Below, piece by piece: positions 1 through 7,836 of a stretch of DNA of 38,939 nt. Source of the DNA: Elusimicrobiota bacterium (GTDB lineage Bacteria; Elusimicrobiota; Elusimicrobia; Elusimicrobiales; UBA9959); the NCBI GenBank assembly GCA_018829985.1, contig JAHJSU010000297.1, positions 1 to 38,939 on the forward strand, written 5' to 3'. Made by a program: the position numbers and the translations under genes. The notes under the pieces are model-generated. The model made no database searches, was not told where the DNA came from, and saw only the letters and a list, made by a program, of their open reading frames with translations. Position 1 is the stretch's first letter; every line of letters starts with the position of its first letter.

Positions 1-145
1 AGCCTGCGAAAAACAGTAAGCCATCCGCCTAAGGCGGACGCAGGCTGCCCGCCAAACAACCGGCGGGTCCGCCGAAGTTGTGTGGCGGAAAGCCTGCGGC
101 TACAAAGGCGATTTTTGAGCAAAATCGACTTTTTACGGGAGAATC
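1..145. mobile_element. MITE-like element, family A, copy 1 (left end outside window)
   Basis: The right end (118-145) matches the right ends of the copies at 18914-19058 and 25877-26019 almost exactly: a core ending in GACTTTTTACGG, then GAATC. The interior is modular. A palindromic CCGCCTAAGGCGG lies near 26-38, and a second palindrome built on GCAGGCT/AGCCTGC (40-46 and 91-97) is split by a 43-44 bp insert running from GCCCGCC (47-53) to GGCGGAA (about 84-90). That insert is itself palindromic, and a relative of it occurs inside a kinase gene at 25359-25429. No open frame. The left end and any target duplication are not visible. Confidence 0.75.
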
Positions 146-284
146 AAGCTTAGGGGGGATGCCCGCTGAAATAGCGGACGAATTTTTTGGAGGCTGCCAG
201 GCAACCCGGCTATTAGGCTCTTAGGCCGTCCAATGGGCATTGCCCTTGTTACGGCACAGGCATAGGCTGGTTTTTCCTAATTGC
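146..284. repeat. Repeat-bearing spacer downstream of the first gene
   Basis: No gene seen. It contains one copy of a dispersed word (about 236-268) consisting of a GCAT-GCCC half, TTGTTACGGCAC and a GGCATAGGCT half. Related copies lie at about 6489-6518 and 8155-8187. A T-run follows at about 269-274. It may serve as the 3' hairpin of the minus-strand gene that ends at 285, but the fit to a rho-independent terminator is poor. Confidence 0.45.
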
Positions 285-1349
285 CTATCTTTCTATTTTA
301 ACCAGGATGGGCTGGTAGATCGACGGGTCAATGTAGATCAGGTGGAAATAGTTCCTGTCCGAGAAGATCTCTTTGGCCGAGTAATACAATGTGTCCTTTT
401 TAGCGGGCGGCTTGTAGAGCGGCGCCGCTTCCGGCGCTTTCGCGAATGCCTTGAAATCCCTGAATTCAGCGGTCTTGATCTCCTGTGAATCGAAACTCAT
501 ATATATTATCCTGAAAACCTTTTTGAAGGCGTCATAGACAAGGGACGCCTCCCCGCTGACATCCTCGAAAAAAGCCCCTCGTTCCTTTCCGCTCCACTCC
601 CCGGCCTGCGTAAGGTATTCATAGCGGGACAGGCTTTCTATATCCGCCGGCTTTACGCGCAGCAGCGTAAGCGAGGTCAGTCTGCCGTCGTTCATCTTTG
701 ACGCCCGGCCCAGGAGGTAAAGATATTCGCCCACGGCTATCACGCTGTCGCCTATGACCACGCCTTCGGCCTTAAAGGCGTTTATCCGTTTAAACGCCAG
801 CATTCCCGGTTCTGCTTTAAGCGGCAGCGCGGACCTTGCCAGGCCCATGCCTTTGAACGAGAAGCCGCCCGGGACGTTCTTGTCCAGTTCCACGTCCATG
901 TAATAGACGTATATAAGATCGTCCAGCTGTATGCCGTCGTCCGCCCACATTCTTTTTACCAGCGGGTTTTCGCCTTCCCTGTAGCCGATGAATTCCCGTA
1001 TCTTCCCGTCCGGCGCGTAAAAGGTGAAATCAAGATTTCTGTAATTGGCGGAAGACGGGGCCGGCGTGAGCGCCAGCGTGTTGGAAGGCATGGCGTTCAT
1101 ATCCGCCGCGGCGTTGAAATCAACGGTCGCGGTGGTGACCACGGAGCCTTTCCAGCCGCCCAGGATGGTGTCGCCGAAGGTCCAGAGACAGGCCTGGGTC
1201 CCGTCCCGCAGCTTTATCGGTATAGGCGTCACGCCGTCCTGTCCAAGCACATGGTTAAGCCGGTCCGGCCCGAAGATCCCTTCGTTCACGGGCCCGGCCC
1301 AGGCGCGGACCGAAAAAATCGATAAAAATAAAACAAAAAACATTTTCAT
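285..1349 (-). CDS. Exported beta-propeller-like protein (DUF4185-like), function unknown
   Basis: 354 residues. The N-terminus is a clear signal peptide (about residues 1-18, hydrophobic MFFVLFLSIFSV, cleavage after AWA), so the product is exported. The mature protein carries a segment near residues 45-62 with LWTFGDTILG. This is typical of DUF4185 and five-bladed propeller proteins related to glycoside hydrolases, in which an Asp after the GD turn lies at the bottom of the propeller. The rest is rich in beta-strand-like aromatic/hydrophobic alternation, compatible with a propeller. The start is the first ATG after a TATAAT-like box and has no strong Shine-Dalgarno. No enzymatic function can be assigned. 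It is monocistronic and is flanked by repeats on both sides. Confidence 0.55.
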   Translation of the reverse strand: MKMFFVLFLSIFSVRAWAGPVNEGIFGPDRLNHVLGQDGVTPIPIKLRDGTQACLWTFGDTILGGWKGSVVTTATVDFNAAADMNAMPSNTLALTPAPSSANYRNLDFTFYAPDGKIREFIGYREGENPLVKRMWADDGIQLDDLIYVYYMDVELDKNVPGGFSFKGMGLARSALPLKAEPGMLAFKRINAFKAEGVVIGDSVIAVGEYLYLLGRASKMNDGRLTSLTLLRVKPADIESLSRYEYLTQAGEWSGKERGAFFEDVSGEASLVYDAFKKVFRIIYMSFDSQEIKTAEFRDFKAFAKAPEAAPLYKPPAKKDTLYYSAKEIFSDRNYFHLIYIDPSIYQPILVKIER

Positions 1350-1368
1350 GGCTTTTACTTGGAATTGT

Positions 1369-1374
1369 ATTATA
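1369..1374 (-). promoter_or_regulatory. Candidate -10 box (TATAAT) for the DUF4185-like gene
   Basis: A perfect TATAAT on the minus strand lies 20 bases before the start codon at 1349, which implies a very short leader. No convincing -35 box is visible at 17 bases. Confidence 0.4.
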
Positions 1375-1384
1375 GCCTTTGGGC

Positions 1385-2043
1385 CGCGGATTTAGCAACG
1401 ATACCCAAAAGTGCCCGGCGCATCTTCTTCTGGAAAAGCTCACCGGAAAAACTTATAAGATATTCCCCGCCCCCAGGATCGAAGCGCGCTTGTTAAAATT
1501 TGCGGCACGGCCCCGATTCGGCGGATGATATCCGGACGGGTTGGGCGTGTCAGTCCATAAAATGTCAAGATTCCAGATTAGAAGACAATCTTCAATCTTT
1601 AATTTTTAATCTTCAATCGTTACTACTCAGCCACAAAGTCACAAAGACACGAAAGAAATCAGACAACAAACCGTTTGATCCATAAACTTTCTTTGTGCCT
1701 TGGTGTCTTAGTGGCTGAGTAATTACTAAAAATCAGCGCTATCAGCGTTCTATATTCTATTCCGCCATCTCATAGCGACCTGAGTAGTTACCTTCAATCA
1801 CTTAACTCTTGATACGGCGCCTGCGCAGGTATTGCAAATTCTTTTACGTTCGGAAGCCCTATGTCGGACAGGCTCCTAGTATTGTATTATATCCTTTAGT
1901 ACGCGAATCCGGCAAAAGTAGGAAGGTGGTTTAAAGGTTTAACTTACGCTAATCTCCTATGTTTCCTGCAAATAAGCATTACGGGACAATATTGACAGAC
2001 TTCTTTCATAAAACCGGGAAATAAAAAAGAGGAGGGAGAATAT
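1385..2043. repeat. Spacer of about 650 bp with a long inverted repeat and no gene
   Basis: No coding frame looks real. The main structure is an imperfect inverted repeat. The left arm (about 1619-1657) reads ACTCAGCCACAAAGTCACAA and onward. The right arm (about 1689-1726) reads as its complement, TTTGTGCCTTGGTGTCTTAG then TGGCTGAGTAATTAC. Arms with the CACAAAGACACGAAGGCACGAA theme recur at 34236-34304 and, shorter, at about 8120-8315. A run of ATCTTCAATCTTTAATTTTT-type words lies at about 1585-1620. A TTGACA hexamer at 1992-1997 could be a -35 element for the next gene, but no good -10 follows at the usual distance. Confidence 0.6.
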
Positions 2044-2709
2044 ATGAAAATAGGAATAGTACTATCCGGTTGCGGAGTGAAAGACGGCTCTGAAATTCAC
2101 GAATCCGTGCTGACACTGCTTGCTGTGAGAAAAAACTCAGCAGACCCGGTGTTTATGGCGCCCGATGTGAATCAGCTGGATGTCATCAATCATCCGACAG
2201 ATGAAACTTCCCCGGAAAAAAGAAATGTATTAGCGGAATCTGCGCGCATATCCAGGGGGAATATAAATGACATAAAAGAAGCCAGAGAAAAGGACTTGGA
2301 CGCTCTTATATTTCCCGGGGGATACGGGGCCGCCAAAAATCTCTGCGATTTTGCAGTCAATGGTGAAAATTGCACGGTCAATCCTGACGTTTCAAGACTG
2401 ATTTACGACATGCACAAAGCAGGCAAACCTGTTGGATTTATTTGCATTGCGCCTGTCATCTGCGCCGCGGTTTTCAGAGGCGACCCGGGCGTAAAACCCA
2501 AACTTACCATCGGCACGGATTCTAATACGGCCGCCAAACTTGAAAAAATGGGAGCCAAACACGTTTCCTGTCAGGTTACAGATATCTGCGTGGATGAAAA
2601 AAATCTTTTCGTGTCCACTCCGGCATATATGCTGGCACAGTGCATCACCGAACTGGAAAAGGGAATCTCAAATCTTGTGGCCACAGTGGTCAAAATTGCT
2701 TCAAAGTAA
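2044..2709 (+). CDS. elbB: ElbB-type DJ-1/PfpI family protein (glyoxalase III-like)
   Basis: 221 residues, the usual length for ElbB. It belongs to the DJ-1/PfpI superfamily. The nucleophile-elbow motif GFICIAPV places the catalytic cysteine at Cys134, with LIFPGGYGAAKNL at about 88-100 and the family-typical N-terminus MKIGIVLSGCGVKDGSEIHE. Family members act on glyoxal and related aldehydes in the cytosol and were once linked to isoprenoid biosynthesis; the exact substrate here is unknown. The start is secure because a strong GAGGAGGGAGA ribosome site lies just upstream. The codons are noticeably A/T-richer than in most neighbours, which is compatible with a different origin, though ElbB is widespread. 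It is a single gene, followed by a terminator-like palindrome. Confidence 0.9.
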   Translation: MKIGIVLSGCGVKDGSEIHESVLTLLAVRKNSADPVFMAPDVNQLDVINHPTDETSPEKRNVLAESARISRGNINDIKEAREKDLDALIFPGGYGAAKNLCDFAVNGENCTVNPDVSRLIYDMHKAGKPVGFICIAPVICAAVFRGDPGVKPKLTIGTDSNTAAKLEKMGAKHVSCQVTDICVDEKNLFVSTPAYMLAQCITELEKGISNLVATVVKIASK

Positions 2710-2715
2710 AAGGTA

Positions 2716-2735
2716 AAAGGGGGAGCTCCTCCTTT
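2716..2735 (+). terminator. Terminator-like palindrome after elbB
   Basis: AAAGGGGGAGCTCCTCCTTT is a near-perfect palindrome seven bases after the elbB stop, followed by a T-rich tract. The loop is minimal (GAGCTC centre), so it is a plausible but not a classical intrinsic terminator. Confidence 0.5.
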
Positions 2736-2941
2736 ATTTCAGGGGAAGGGGCGTCCATATGCTAAAACAGGCCGCCGCGCGGAAGTTTACCGGAAATCAG
2801 GCCGGGGTTAAACCTTTTTATCCGCATAATTGCGCCGCCGGTACCGACGGCTGTTTTATTTGCCGAACCGGCGTGTTAAAGGCTGTAATCAAAAAAGCAG
2901 TCGGCTCAATAAATTCATGCAGAAACACGGGGGGTATACGT

Positions 2942-4045
2942 ATGGAGGTCGGTGATAGCAGACGTCCGCTTCTATTCCTGGCCGCGTTTTTAGCTTCTTT
3001 ATCGGCTTCACACGCCGCCGTGACCGCCGAAAGCCCGCCTTTTATTCCGCAAACCCGTGCGGATATGCCTGCGTCCAGGGAAACGGGGATTCAGGCCTAT
3101 AATTTCGATTTTGATGACAATATTTTTTCAACAGGAGCCCGAATCTATCTAACGAACACCAAAACGGGGCACAAGAAGGGTGTCTCAACGGCTTATTGGG
3201 CGGTTGTGCGTCAAAAACTCGGAAAAGAAGACGAGTGGAAAGATTATGTTTTGGATACTAAGACCGGTTTGGCCGAATTTGATGATTCGGGACCTGCCGG
3301 CGCCGGCCTTTTTAAGACCCAAATCGAGAACGCATTAAAAGATCGCACAGAGAAATGGAAAGCTCCCGGCTGGAACGCGTTTTGTGCGGCCATGCGGGAT
3401 CCGGAGAAACGCAGACATACGACTATTATCACCGCCCGCTCTCATTCTCCGGAGGCTATTCTGAAAGGCCTTCAGGTACTCAAAGAAAAAGGCCTCATTG
3501 GAGAGGTTCCCAAAAAAGAAAATATCTATACCGTGAGTTGGCCGGGGCTCCCCCGGCAATTTAAGGGTGCGGATACCGCGGAGAGCAAGGCCAAAGTCAT
3601 GGCGTATCTTTTAAATGAGCTCGATAAGATGCCGGTGCCCGAAAAGTCCCCATTGGCAGCCAACCGGGAGGGAGACGGCCTTGAAAGAATGCATCTCTGG
3701 GATTTTTCGGATGATGATTTCGGCGATTATATGACGGCGTTCTGCGCTCTTTCCAGCGAGGTGGCCGACGGCCGCTGGCCTCATATAAAAATCATGATTT
3801 TCCACACGGGAAAATATCCGGCGGTGAATATTCCCCGTTCCGCGGAATGTGCGAAGCTTTATGGGCCGATTACAGATAAAAGCGCCAATTTTAATCTGGT
3901 CATTACTCCAAAGGGAAAACCGCGCGCTTTGAATAAGAGCGAGGGCGTATTTTTTAAACGGAAGACGGGTGGAGGCGCAGCTAAGGCGGGGACGAGGCCT
4001 TCCCGCATCAAAACTAAAGAATTTAAACGCGCACTTAACAAATAA
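2942..4045 (+). CDS. Exported HAD-like phosphatase/hydrolase, substrate unknown
   Basis: 367 residues from the preferred ATG at 2942. Residues 9-25 then form a signal peptide (LLFLAAFLASLSASHA), so the protein acts outside the cytoplasm. HAD-fold motifs are visible: motif I FDFDDN (Asp56 and Asp58), motif II with IITAR (Thr164), a Lys-rich SKAKVM segment near 215-219 and motif IV WDFSDDD (Asp257-Asp259). These support a Mg-dependent HAD hydrolase with the Asp nucleophile retained. The C-terminus is basic and low in complexity. An in-frame ATG at 2759 with a GGGGAAGGGG stretch upstream would add 61 residues before the signal peptide. I prefer the shorter start because a signal peptide should be N-terminal and GGGGGG precedes it. 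No close named family recognised. Confidence 0.7.
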   Translation: MEVGDSRRPLLFLAAFLASLSASHAAVTAESPPFIPQTRADMPASRETGIQAYNFDFDDNIFSTGARIYLTNTKTGHKKGVSTAYWAVVRQKLGKEDEWKDYVLDTKTGLAEFDDSGPAGAGLFKTQIENALKDRTEKWKAPGWNAFCAAMRDPEKRRHTTIITARSHSPEAILKGLQVLKEKGLIGEVPKKENIYTVSWPGLPRQFKGADTAESKAKVMAYLLNELDKMPVPEKSPLAANREGDGLERMHLWDFSDDDFGDYMTAFCALSSEVADGRWPHIKIMIFHTGKYPAVNIPRSAECAKLYGPITDKSANFNLVITPKGKPRALNKSEGVFFKRKTGGGAAKAGTRPSRIKTKEFKRALNK

Positions 4046-4298
4046 ATCGGTAGTGTCCCATAATCGTACACGCACAGTCATACCACAGAAACATTTAGTC
4101 GGTCTGGCCGCAAAAAGGCGCAAAACGCGCAAGATTGGGAGCGAAAAAGAAAAAAGCTGTCATCCCCGTCCGCCTTAGGCGGATAAGCGGGGATCCATTT
4201 AAAAAACAGTGATTCGTGAATTTATGGATTCCCGCCAACGGTACGCGGGAATGGGAAGCTTAGTTGTCAGGCGAAGGCGCGTCAATAGTTAACTAACT
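4046..4298. repeat. Spacer with nested short palindromes
   Basis: No gene. The spacer begins with GTAGTGTCCCATAA (about 4051-4065), which recurs as the complement at about 28706-28720 and may be a repeat-element terminus. At 4162-4197, CCCCG and CGGGG arms enclose the palindrome TCCGCCTTAGGCGGA. At about 4227-4253, ATTCCCGCCAACGGTACGCG followed by GGAAT forms another hairpin. Confidence 0.55.
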
Positions 4299-4457
4299 GA
4301 TTCCGCTGAAAAACCCCCTCCGGCTAAAAATCAACTTTGAAAATGACCATCAAAACACTTTACCCACTGAATAAAAATCGTTTGTACGCGATCCTGGAGA
4401 GAAATATTTTGAGCGATTTTTCACTATTTTTAAAACAGGGGGTTTTTCAGCGGAATC
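4299..4457. mobile_element. MITE, 159 bp, with 21-bp perfect inverted ends and 7-bp target duplication
   Basis: The left terminus (4299-4319) begins GATTCCGCTGAAAAACCCCC and is repeated as an exact reverse complement at 4437-4457. The element is flanked by perfect 7-bp direct repeats ACTAACT at 4292-4298 and 4458-4464. It has no coding capacity. The ends begin and finish with GATTC/GAATC, as do the family A elements at 18914 and 25877, which suggests mobilisation by the same or a related transposase. None is encoded in the window. Confidence 0.9.
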
Positions 4458-4464
4458 ACTAACT

Positions 4465-4675
4465 ACGCTACGTCCCCGTGTTACCCGTGTTATATGCGGA
4501 TAGGCTCCGGTTCCCCGGAGTAACCCGCGTTATTATAACTTACTGGGTCGCTGGCTCGTTCATTTTATCTTTTACCAAAATCCCCCCACCACCGCCACGG
4601 CCTTCGGCGCTATGAAAGCCTTATGTCGGACAGTATCACGGGATAAAAGTGTGGCCTTTGTCCTATGGATTAATT
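4465..4675. other. Spacer with no recognised feature
   Basis: No coding frame or clear repeat arm beyond a short TATGTCGGACAG word (about 4622) that also occurs at about 1860. Confidence 0.4.
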
Positions 4676-5053
4676 TTAGGCGTTTTTGGTCGTCTTCCGT
4701 TTTTCCCCAACCACCTGAAAATCACACAGCTCGCAAGTAAGCATCTGGCCGTCTTTAGTCCATGCCTTGACCACGGCTTGGTATCGCCCTCCCTTATAGC
4801 CTGACCAGTCATACCACCAGTAGCCTACCGAATGCCGGCAGGCTTGCCAGGGCCCTTTATTAATCGAGATTTCCACCCGCTTAATATCTCCGAATGTCCC
4901 TACACGGAATGTGTAGTGCGGCGCGGTAATCTTCTCACCCTGTTGCGGGTGATCTAATATGACGCAAACCTCGCCGGTCTTTACCGCGTCCACGCTCCCC
5001 TGTGTCACGGTCTTCTTTTTTCTTCCCAGCCCTATCATCTCATTTATTCCCAT
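4676..5053 (-). CDS. Small Ig-like domain protein, function unknown
   Basis: 125 residues with no signal peptide. Residues 30-117 have the pattern of a single bacterial Ig-like beta-sandwich: VEISINKGPWQAC, then WWYDWSGYKGGRYQAVVKAW, the Trp/Tyr-rich edge common in Ig/FN3-type domains. The ends are basic (RKKK near residues 11-14 and KRKTTK at the C-terminus), which suggests a cytosolic or nucleic-acid-associated location, but this is only composition. The start is well supported by AAGGAGGG upstream. It lies upstream of the receiver gene at 5110-5556 in the reverse order (the receiver is transcribed first), about 55 bases away, so the two may share a transcript. No named family recognised. 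Confidence 0.6.
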   Translation of the reverse strand: MGINEMIGLGRKKKTVTQGSVDAVKTGEVCVILDHPQQGEKITAPHYTFRVGTFGDIKRVEISINKGPWQACRHSVGYWWYDWSGYKGGRYQAVVKAWTKDGQMLTCELCDFQVVGEKRKTTKNA

Positions 5054-5109
5054 GTTCTTGTGCCCTCCTTGTAATCATTACAGCATAGTAAATTGTCGCC
5101 GCCCTTTTT

Positions 5110-5556
5110 CTATTTTCCCCTGTTTTCCTCCTTAACGGGCGGGCGCGTTCTAAGGAGATCGTGCAGGAGCGCGGCAAGGACCTCGGGCCTTACCAGCTTG
5201 TCCACAAAATTTTCCACGTTCGGCTCCCGCTTCAGCGTTTCTAAAGTGTCGCGGTCCAGGCGGCGATCGCTTACTATCACTATGGGGATACCGGCGGTAT
5301 CGTCTTCCTGGAGTTTGCGTAAAATTTCAATGCCGCCGAATTTCGGCAGCATCAGGTCAAGAAGTATCAGCCCGGGACGCAGGAGCCTGGCTTTATCAAG
5401 GGCCTCTTCCCCGTCGTCCGCCTGTTCAATTTTAAAACCCTCCTTGCTCACTATATAATAAAGCCAGTCCGATATTGATTCATCATTACCAACAATGAGT
5501 ATCAGTTTATCCCTGGGATTTCCGCAGTCGGGGCGGTCTTTTCCGTTATTTTCCAT
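5110..5556 (-). CDS. Stand-alone receiver domain protein with degenerate acid pocket
   Basis: 148 residues, one CheY-like receiver and no output domain. The phosphoacceptor Asp67 (ILLDLMLP), Ser96 and Lys120 are present. However, the Mg-binding acid pair that normally follows the first beta-strand is replaced by Gly-Asn (LILIVGNDES against LILIVDDDDA in the paralogue at 7091-7528), so phosphorylation may be weak or absent. After strand 4 it carries the RREPNVENFVDK segment, a family-specific stretch shared with the receivers at 7091 and 18537 (RQESN...FL.K). Its start overlaps the end of the upstream DUF4912 gene by 11 bases, which implies translational coupling. No partner kinase is adjacent. 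Confidence 0.88.
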   Translation of the reverse strand: MENNGKDRPDCGNPRDKLILIVGNDESISDWLYYIVSKEGFKIEQADDGEEALDKARLLRPGLILLDLMLPKFGGIEILRKLQEDDTAGIPIVIVSDRRLDRDTLETLKREPNVENFVDKLVRPEVLAALLHDLLRTRPPVKEENRGK

Positions 5557-6421
5557 CGGTGATTGTCGCCCTGGTAACTTTTATATCTATCTCTCTTGAA
5601 TCGGTTTCGTCCTTAGATTGGGCCTTTATCGGCAATTCCATGCCGCCGTCGGGCAGCGCGAAACGCATGGAGAAAGTGCCGTCGGGGTTTAAATTGATTT
5701 TACGGTTTAAAACGGTTACGCGGGCGTCCGGTTCGGTGGCTCCGTAAAGTATTAGTTCGCAGTCGGCAACCAGCCAGAACTTCTTTTCGGCCGGCTTTTG
5801 CTGCTGCCGGGCCTGCGAGGACATGGAACTAACGCCCCAGGAGGAGGCGCGGGAGAACACCGTGCGCAGCATCTCCCAGCGTTGCGCCAGCGACTTGGCC
5901 ACTTCGCCGGAGCCTTTGCCTATGTATTCCACGCCGGAAAGCTGAAGGAGTTTATCAAAATCGCCGGAAACGGATAGCCACTTTTCATCCGTGATCTCAG
6001 AAACCCCGCCGGTCGGAAGGGTTACCACGTTGGTCCGGACTATCGCCGCGAAGCGGCCGTCCGGAAGGATTAAACCTATCTCACAACAGTGGCTTCCGCC
6101 CGGCTCCTGGACGTTGATGTACCAGTTCCTTGCGTCCAGCGTTATCGGTACGTCGAAATAATGCGGCGACTGCTTGGGGTCGGTTACGCCGGCCATATCG
6201 TAGACTCTTATGACCGGCTTGCTCTTTTCAAAAACATCCTGTCCATGTTCTTTGCGAAGCCGGGCTCTGGAATTGTCTGTTATTTCCCAGTAGGTAAACA
6301 TCCAGTTAGGATCGCGCGGAAGCAGCGCGGCTTCCGTTTCGCCGTAATTCTCTGGCAGGGATTGCCCGTGCCCTGAAACAGGCTGCTCTTTTTCCTTGTT
6401 TATATGGCTTGAGGACGTCAT
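5546..6421 (-). CDS. DUF4912 domain protein
   Basis: 291 residues, soluble. The block GETEAALLPRDPNWMFTYWE (about residues 27-46) followed by RVYDMAGV is the hallmark of DUF4912, a domain found in several anaerobic and deep-branching bacteria with no established biochemistry. The C-terminal third (about 210-291) looks like a second small beta domain (LILYGATEPDARVTVLNRKI, NPDGTFSMRFALPDG) resembling Ig-like modules. The protein is translationally coupled to the receiver downstream (11-base overlap), so the two probably work together. The start has AAGGGA about 11 bases upstream. Confidence 0.8.
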   Translation of the reverse strand: MTSSSHINKEKEQPVSGHGQSLPENYGETEAALLPRDPNWMFTYWEITDNSRARLRKEHGQDVFEKSKPVIRVYDMAGVTDPKQSPHYFDVPITLDARNWYINVQEPGGSHCCEIGLILPDGRFAAIVRTNVVTLPTGGVSEITDEKWLSVSGDFDKLLQLSGVEYIGKGSGEVAKSLAQRWEMLRTVFSRASSWGVSSMSSQARQQQKPAEKKFWLVADCELILYGATEPDARVTVLNRKINLNPDGTFSMRFALPDGGMELPIKAQSKDETDSREIDIKVTRATITDGK

Positions 6422-6515
6422 ATGATATCTTATCCCTTAAATGCTTATGGCATAAAGCCTATGGCCGTTTTAGGCCGTTTGATGGCCATAGGCCTTGATA
6501 CGGCACAGCCATAGG
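6422..6515. repeat. Inverted word cluster between two minus-strand genes
   Basis: Contains GGCATAAAGCCTATGGCC, GGCCATAGGCC and the dispersed CCTTGATACGGCAC word (about 6489-6518) seen also near 236 and 8157. It can fold into several short hairpins and sits right at the stop codon of the receiver gene ending at 6516. Confidence 0.5.
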
Positions 6516-6932
6516 CTAGTATTTCCATAAGGATTTTTGTATGTGTCTCCCGCGGCGAAGCTTTTTGGTCCTTCTAAACAATGCCTCCACCCTGGCTTTC
6601 AGTTCGTCCAGCTCGTAAGGTTTTGTCAGGTAATCGTCGGCGCCCAGTTTAAGCCCCAGCACTTTATCTCCGGTCTCGGCTTTGCAGGTCAGTATAAGCA
6701 CGGGCAGGGATCGGCGTTTCGGGTCATTCCGGATATCTTCGCACAGCCATATGCCGTCGCCGTCGGGGAGCATCCGGTCCAGTATCACGAGGTCAGGCCT
6801 GCTTTTTTTCAGCTTTTCCCGGGCCTCTTTTATGGAACCGGCGGCGGATAGTTCGCAGTTAAAACAGGTTTCCAGGAATTCCAGCACGCATGGGTCATCT
6901 TCTATAAGCAATATTTTATAAAGTCTGTCCAT
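6516..6932 (-). CDS. Stand-alone receiver domain protein (OmpR/PhoB-like receiver)
   Basis: 138 residues, a single complete receiver: acid pocket Glu11-Asp12-Asp13, phosphoacceptor Asp52 (VILDRMLPDGDG), Thr82 and Lys104 (YLTKPYEL). The ALFRRTK end of the receiver matches the OmpR subfamily boundary, but no winged helix follows; the chain ends in a short basic tail. It is therefore likely to act by protein-protein contacts. It differs from its neighbours in lacking the RQESN segment. Only a weak ribosome site (CGGAAA) is present. Confidence 0.88.
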   Translation of the reverse strand: MDRLYKILLIEDDPCVLEFLETCFNCELSAAGSIKEAREKLKKSRPDLVILDRMLPDGDGIWLCEDIRNDPKRRSLPVLILTCKAETGDKVLGLKLGADDYLTKPYELDELKARVEALFRRTKKLRRGRHIQKSLWKY

Positions 6933-7090
6933 GTTATTTTCCGAAACAAAGTTTCCGCCCGCCGGCAGGCCATGTACCAGAGCACAACACCGTAGACCAT
7001 AGGTACGACAGTATACTCTGAACTTATGCGATCACCCGCAGACAAAAACCGTTATGGCGGGACTTAATATGCGTTTTAAAAACACCGCCA

Positions 7091-7528
7091 TCACCCTTCT
7101 TTTGATTCGGGTGTGTTCCAACGCGGCGGGCAGGTTTTCAAAGTCTTGTGAAGCAAAGCTGCCAACACCGCAGGATTTACAGGCTTTTCCAGAAAATCCA
7201 CAACATTGGACTCCTGCCTTATCATCTCGGAAGTGGAACGATCCATGTAACGGCCGGAAACAACAATTATAGGAATACCGGAGATTCCCTCTGCCTGTAG
7301 CTGGCGCAATATCTCGAAACCGCCGTAGTGCGGAAGCATGAGGTCCAGCAGTATAAGGTCCGGCATCAGTTCCTGCGCCTTTTTCAGCGCCTGCCCGCCG
7401 TCCGAAACTTTTTCAACCCTGAAGCCTTCCTTTATCACCATGAATTCCAACAAATCCCTGACGGCATCGTCGTCATCCACTATGAGAATGAGTTTATTCC
7501 CGGGGGACAGATTTCCGTTCTCCGCCAT
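7091..7528 (-). CDS. Stand-alone receiver domain protein
   Basis: 145 residues. The receiver is complete: Asp18-Asp19 acid pair, phosphoacceptor Asp62 (LILLDLMLPHYGG), Ser91 and Lys115 (FLEKPVNP). The stretch GRYMDR...IRQESNVVDFLEK matches the receivers at 5110-5556 and 18537-18908, so these three form a local paralogous subfamily. The gene begins 11 bases after the stop of the small unknown gene at 7540-7836 and is probably co-transcribed with it. No DNA-binding or enzymatic output domain. Confidence 0.88.
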   Translation of the reverse strand: MAENGNLSPGNKLILIVDDDDAVRDLLEFMVIKEGFRVEKVSDGGQALKKAQELMPDLILLDLMLPHYGGFEILRQLQAEGISGIPIIVVSGRYMDRSTSEMIRQESNVVDFLEKPVNPAVLAALLHKTLKTCPPRWNTPESKEG

Positions 7529-7539
7529 TTTGTATCAGG

Positions 7540-7836
7540 TCAAACCCGCACCTCTTCTATTGTGTAATCAAACAGTCTGTCCGGACCTGCAAGTTCTTTC
7601 AATCGCTTTTCCATTTTGCCCTTTGCAAATTCAGATTTAAAATCAAGAATATAAACATGTTTTTTTTGATCTTGAACTCTGAAAGTTCCCAGCTTTTTGA
7701 GGGCGTCAAAAATATCCAACTGTGTGATTACGCTGGCCTTATCAATAAACTTGATGGATATTATGCAATGAGACAGTCCCAATCCGGCATTAAAATCCGG
7801 ACTCACCGACAAGTTGCGGTTAACTATATTTTTCAT
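7540..7836 (-). CDS. Small protein of unknown function upstream of a receiver gene
   Basis: 98 residues, alpha/beta-looking, with no signal peptide or recognisable motif. It contains LGLSHCIISIKFIDKASVIT followed by KKHVYILDFKS, which could be a compact sensor or regulatory fold. The DNA is more A/T-rich than the surroundings. It is tightly spaced (11 bases) to the receiver at 7091-7528, so a partner role for that receiver is plausible but unproven. The ribosome site is ambiguous: GAGGG abuts the start and GGAGGGG is 22 bases upstream. Confidence 0.55.
   Translation of the reverse strand: MKNIVNRNLSVSPDFNAGLGLSHCIISIKFIDKASVITQLDIFDALKKLGTFRVQDQKKHVYILDFKSEFAKGKMEKRLKELAGPDRLFDYTIEEVRV

Noticed and set aside
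1500-1685. Small open frame of 61 codons in the first large spacer
   Set aside because: It runs through the inverted-repeat arm and the LQSLIFNLQSLL stretch comes from repeated AATCTT words; no ribosome site.
2759-2941. N-terminal extension of the HAD-like protein with Cys-rich segment
   Set aside because: It would place 61 residues before a clear signal peptide; the start at 2942 is preferred, though GGGGAAGGGG before 2759 keeps the longer form possible.
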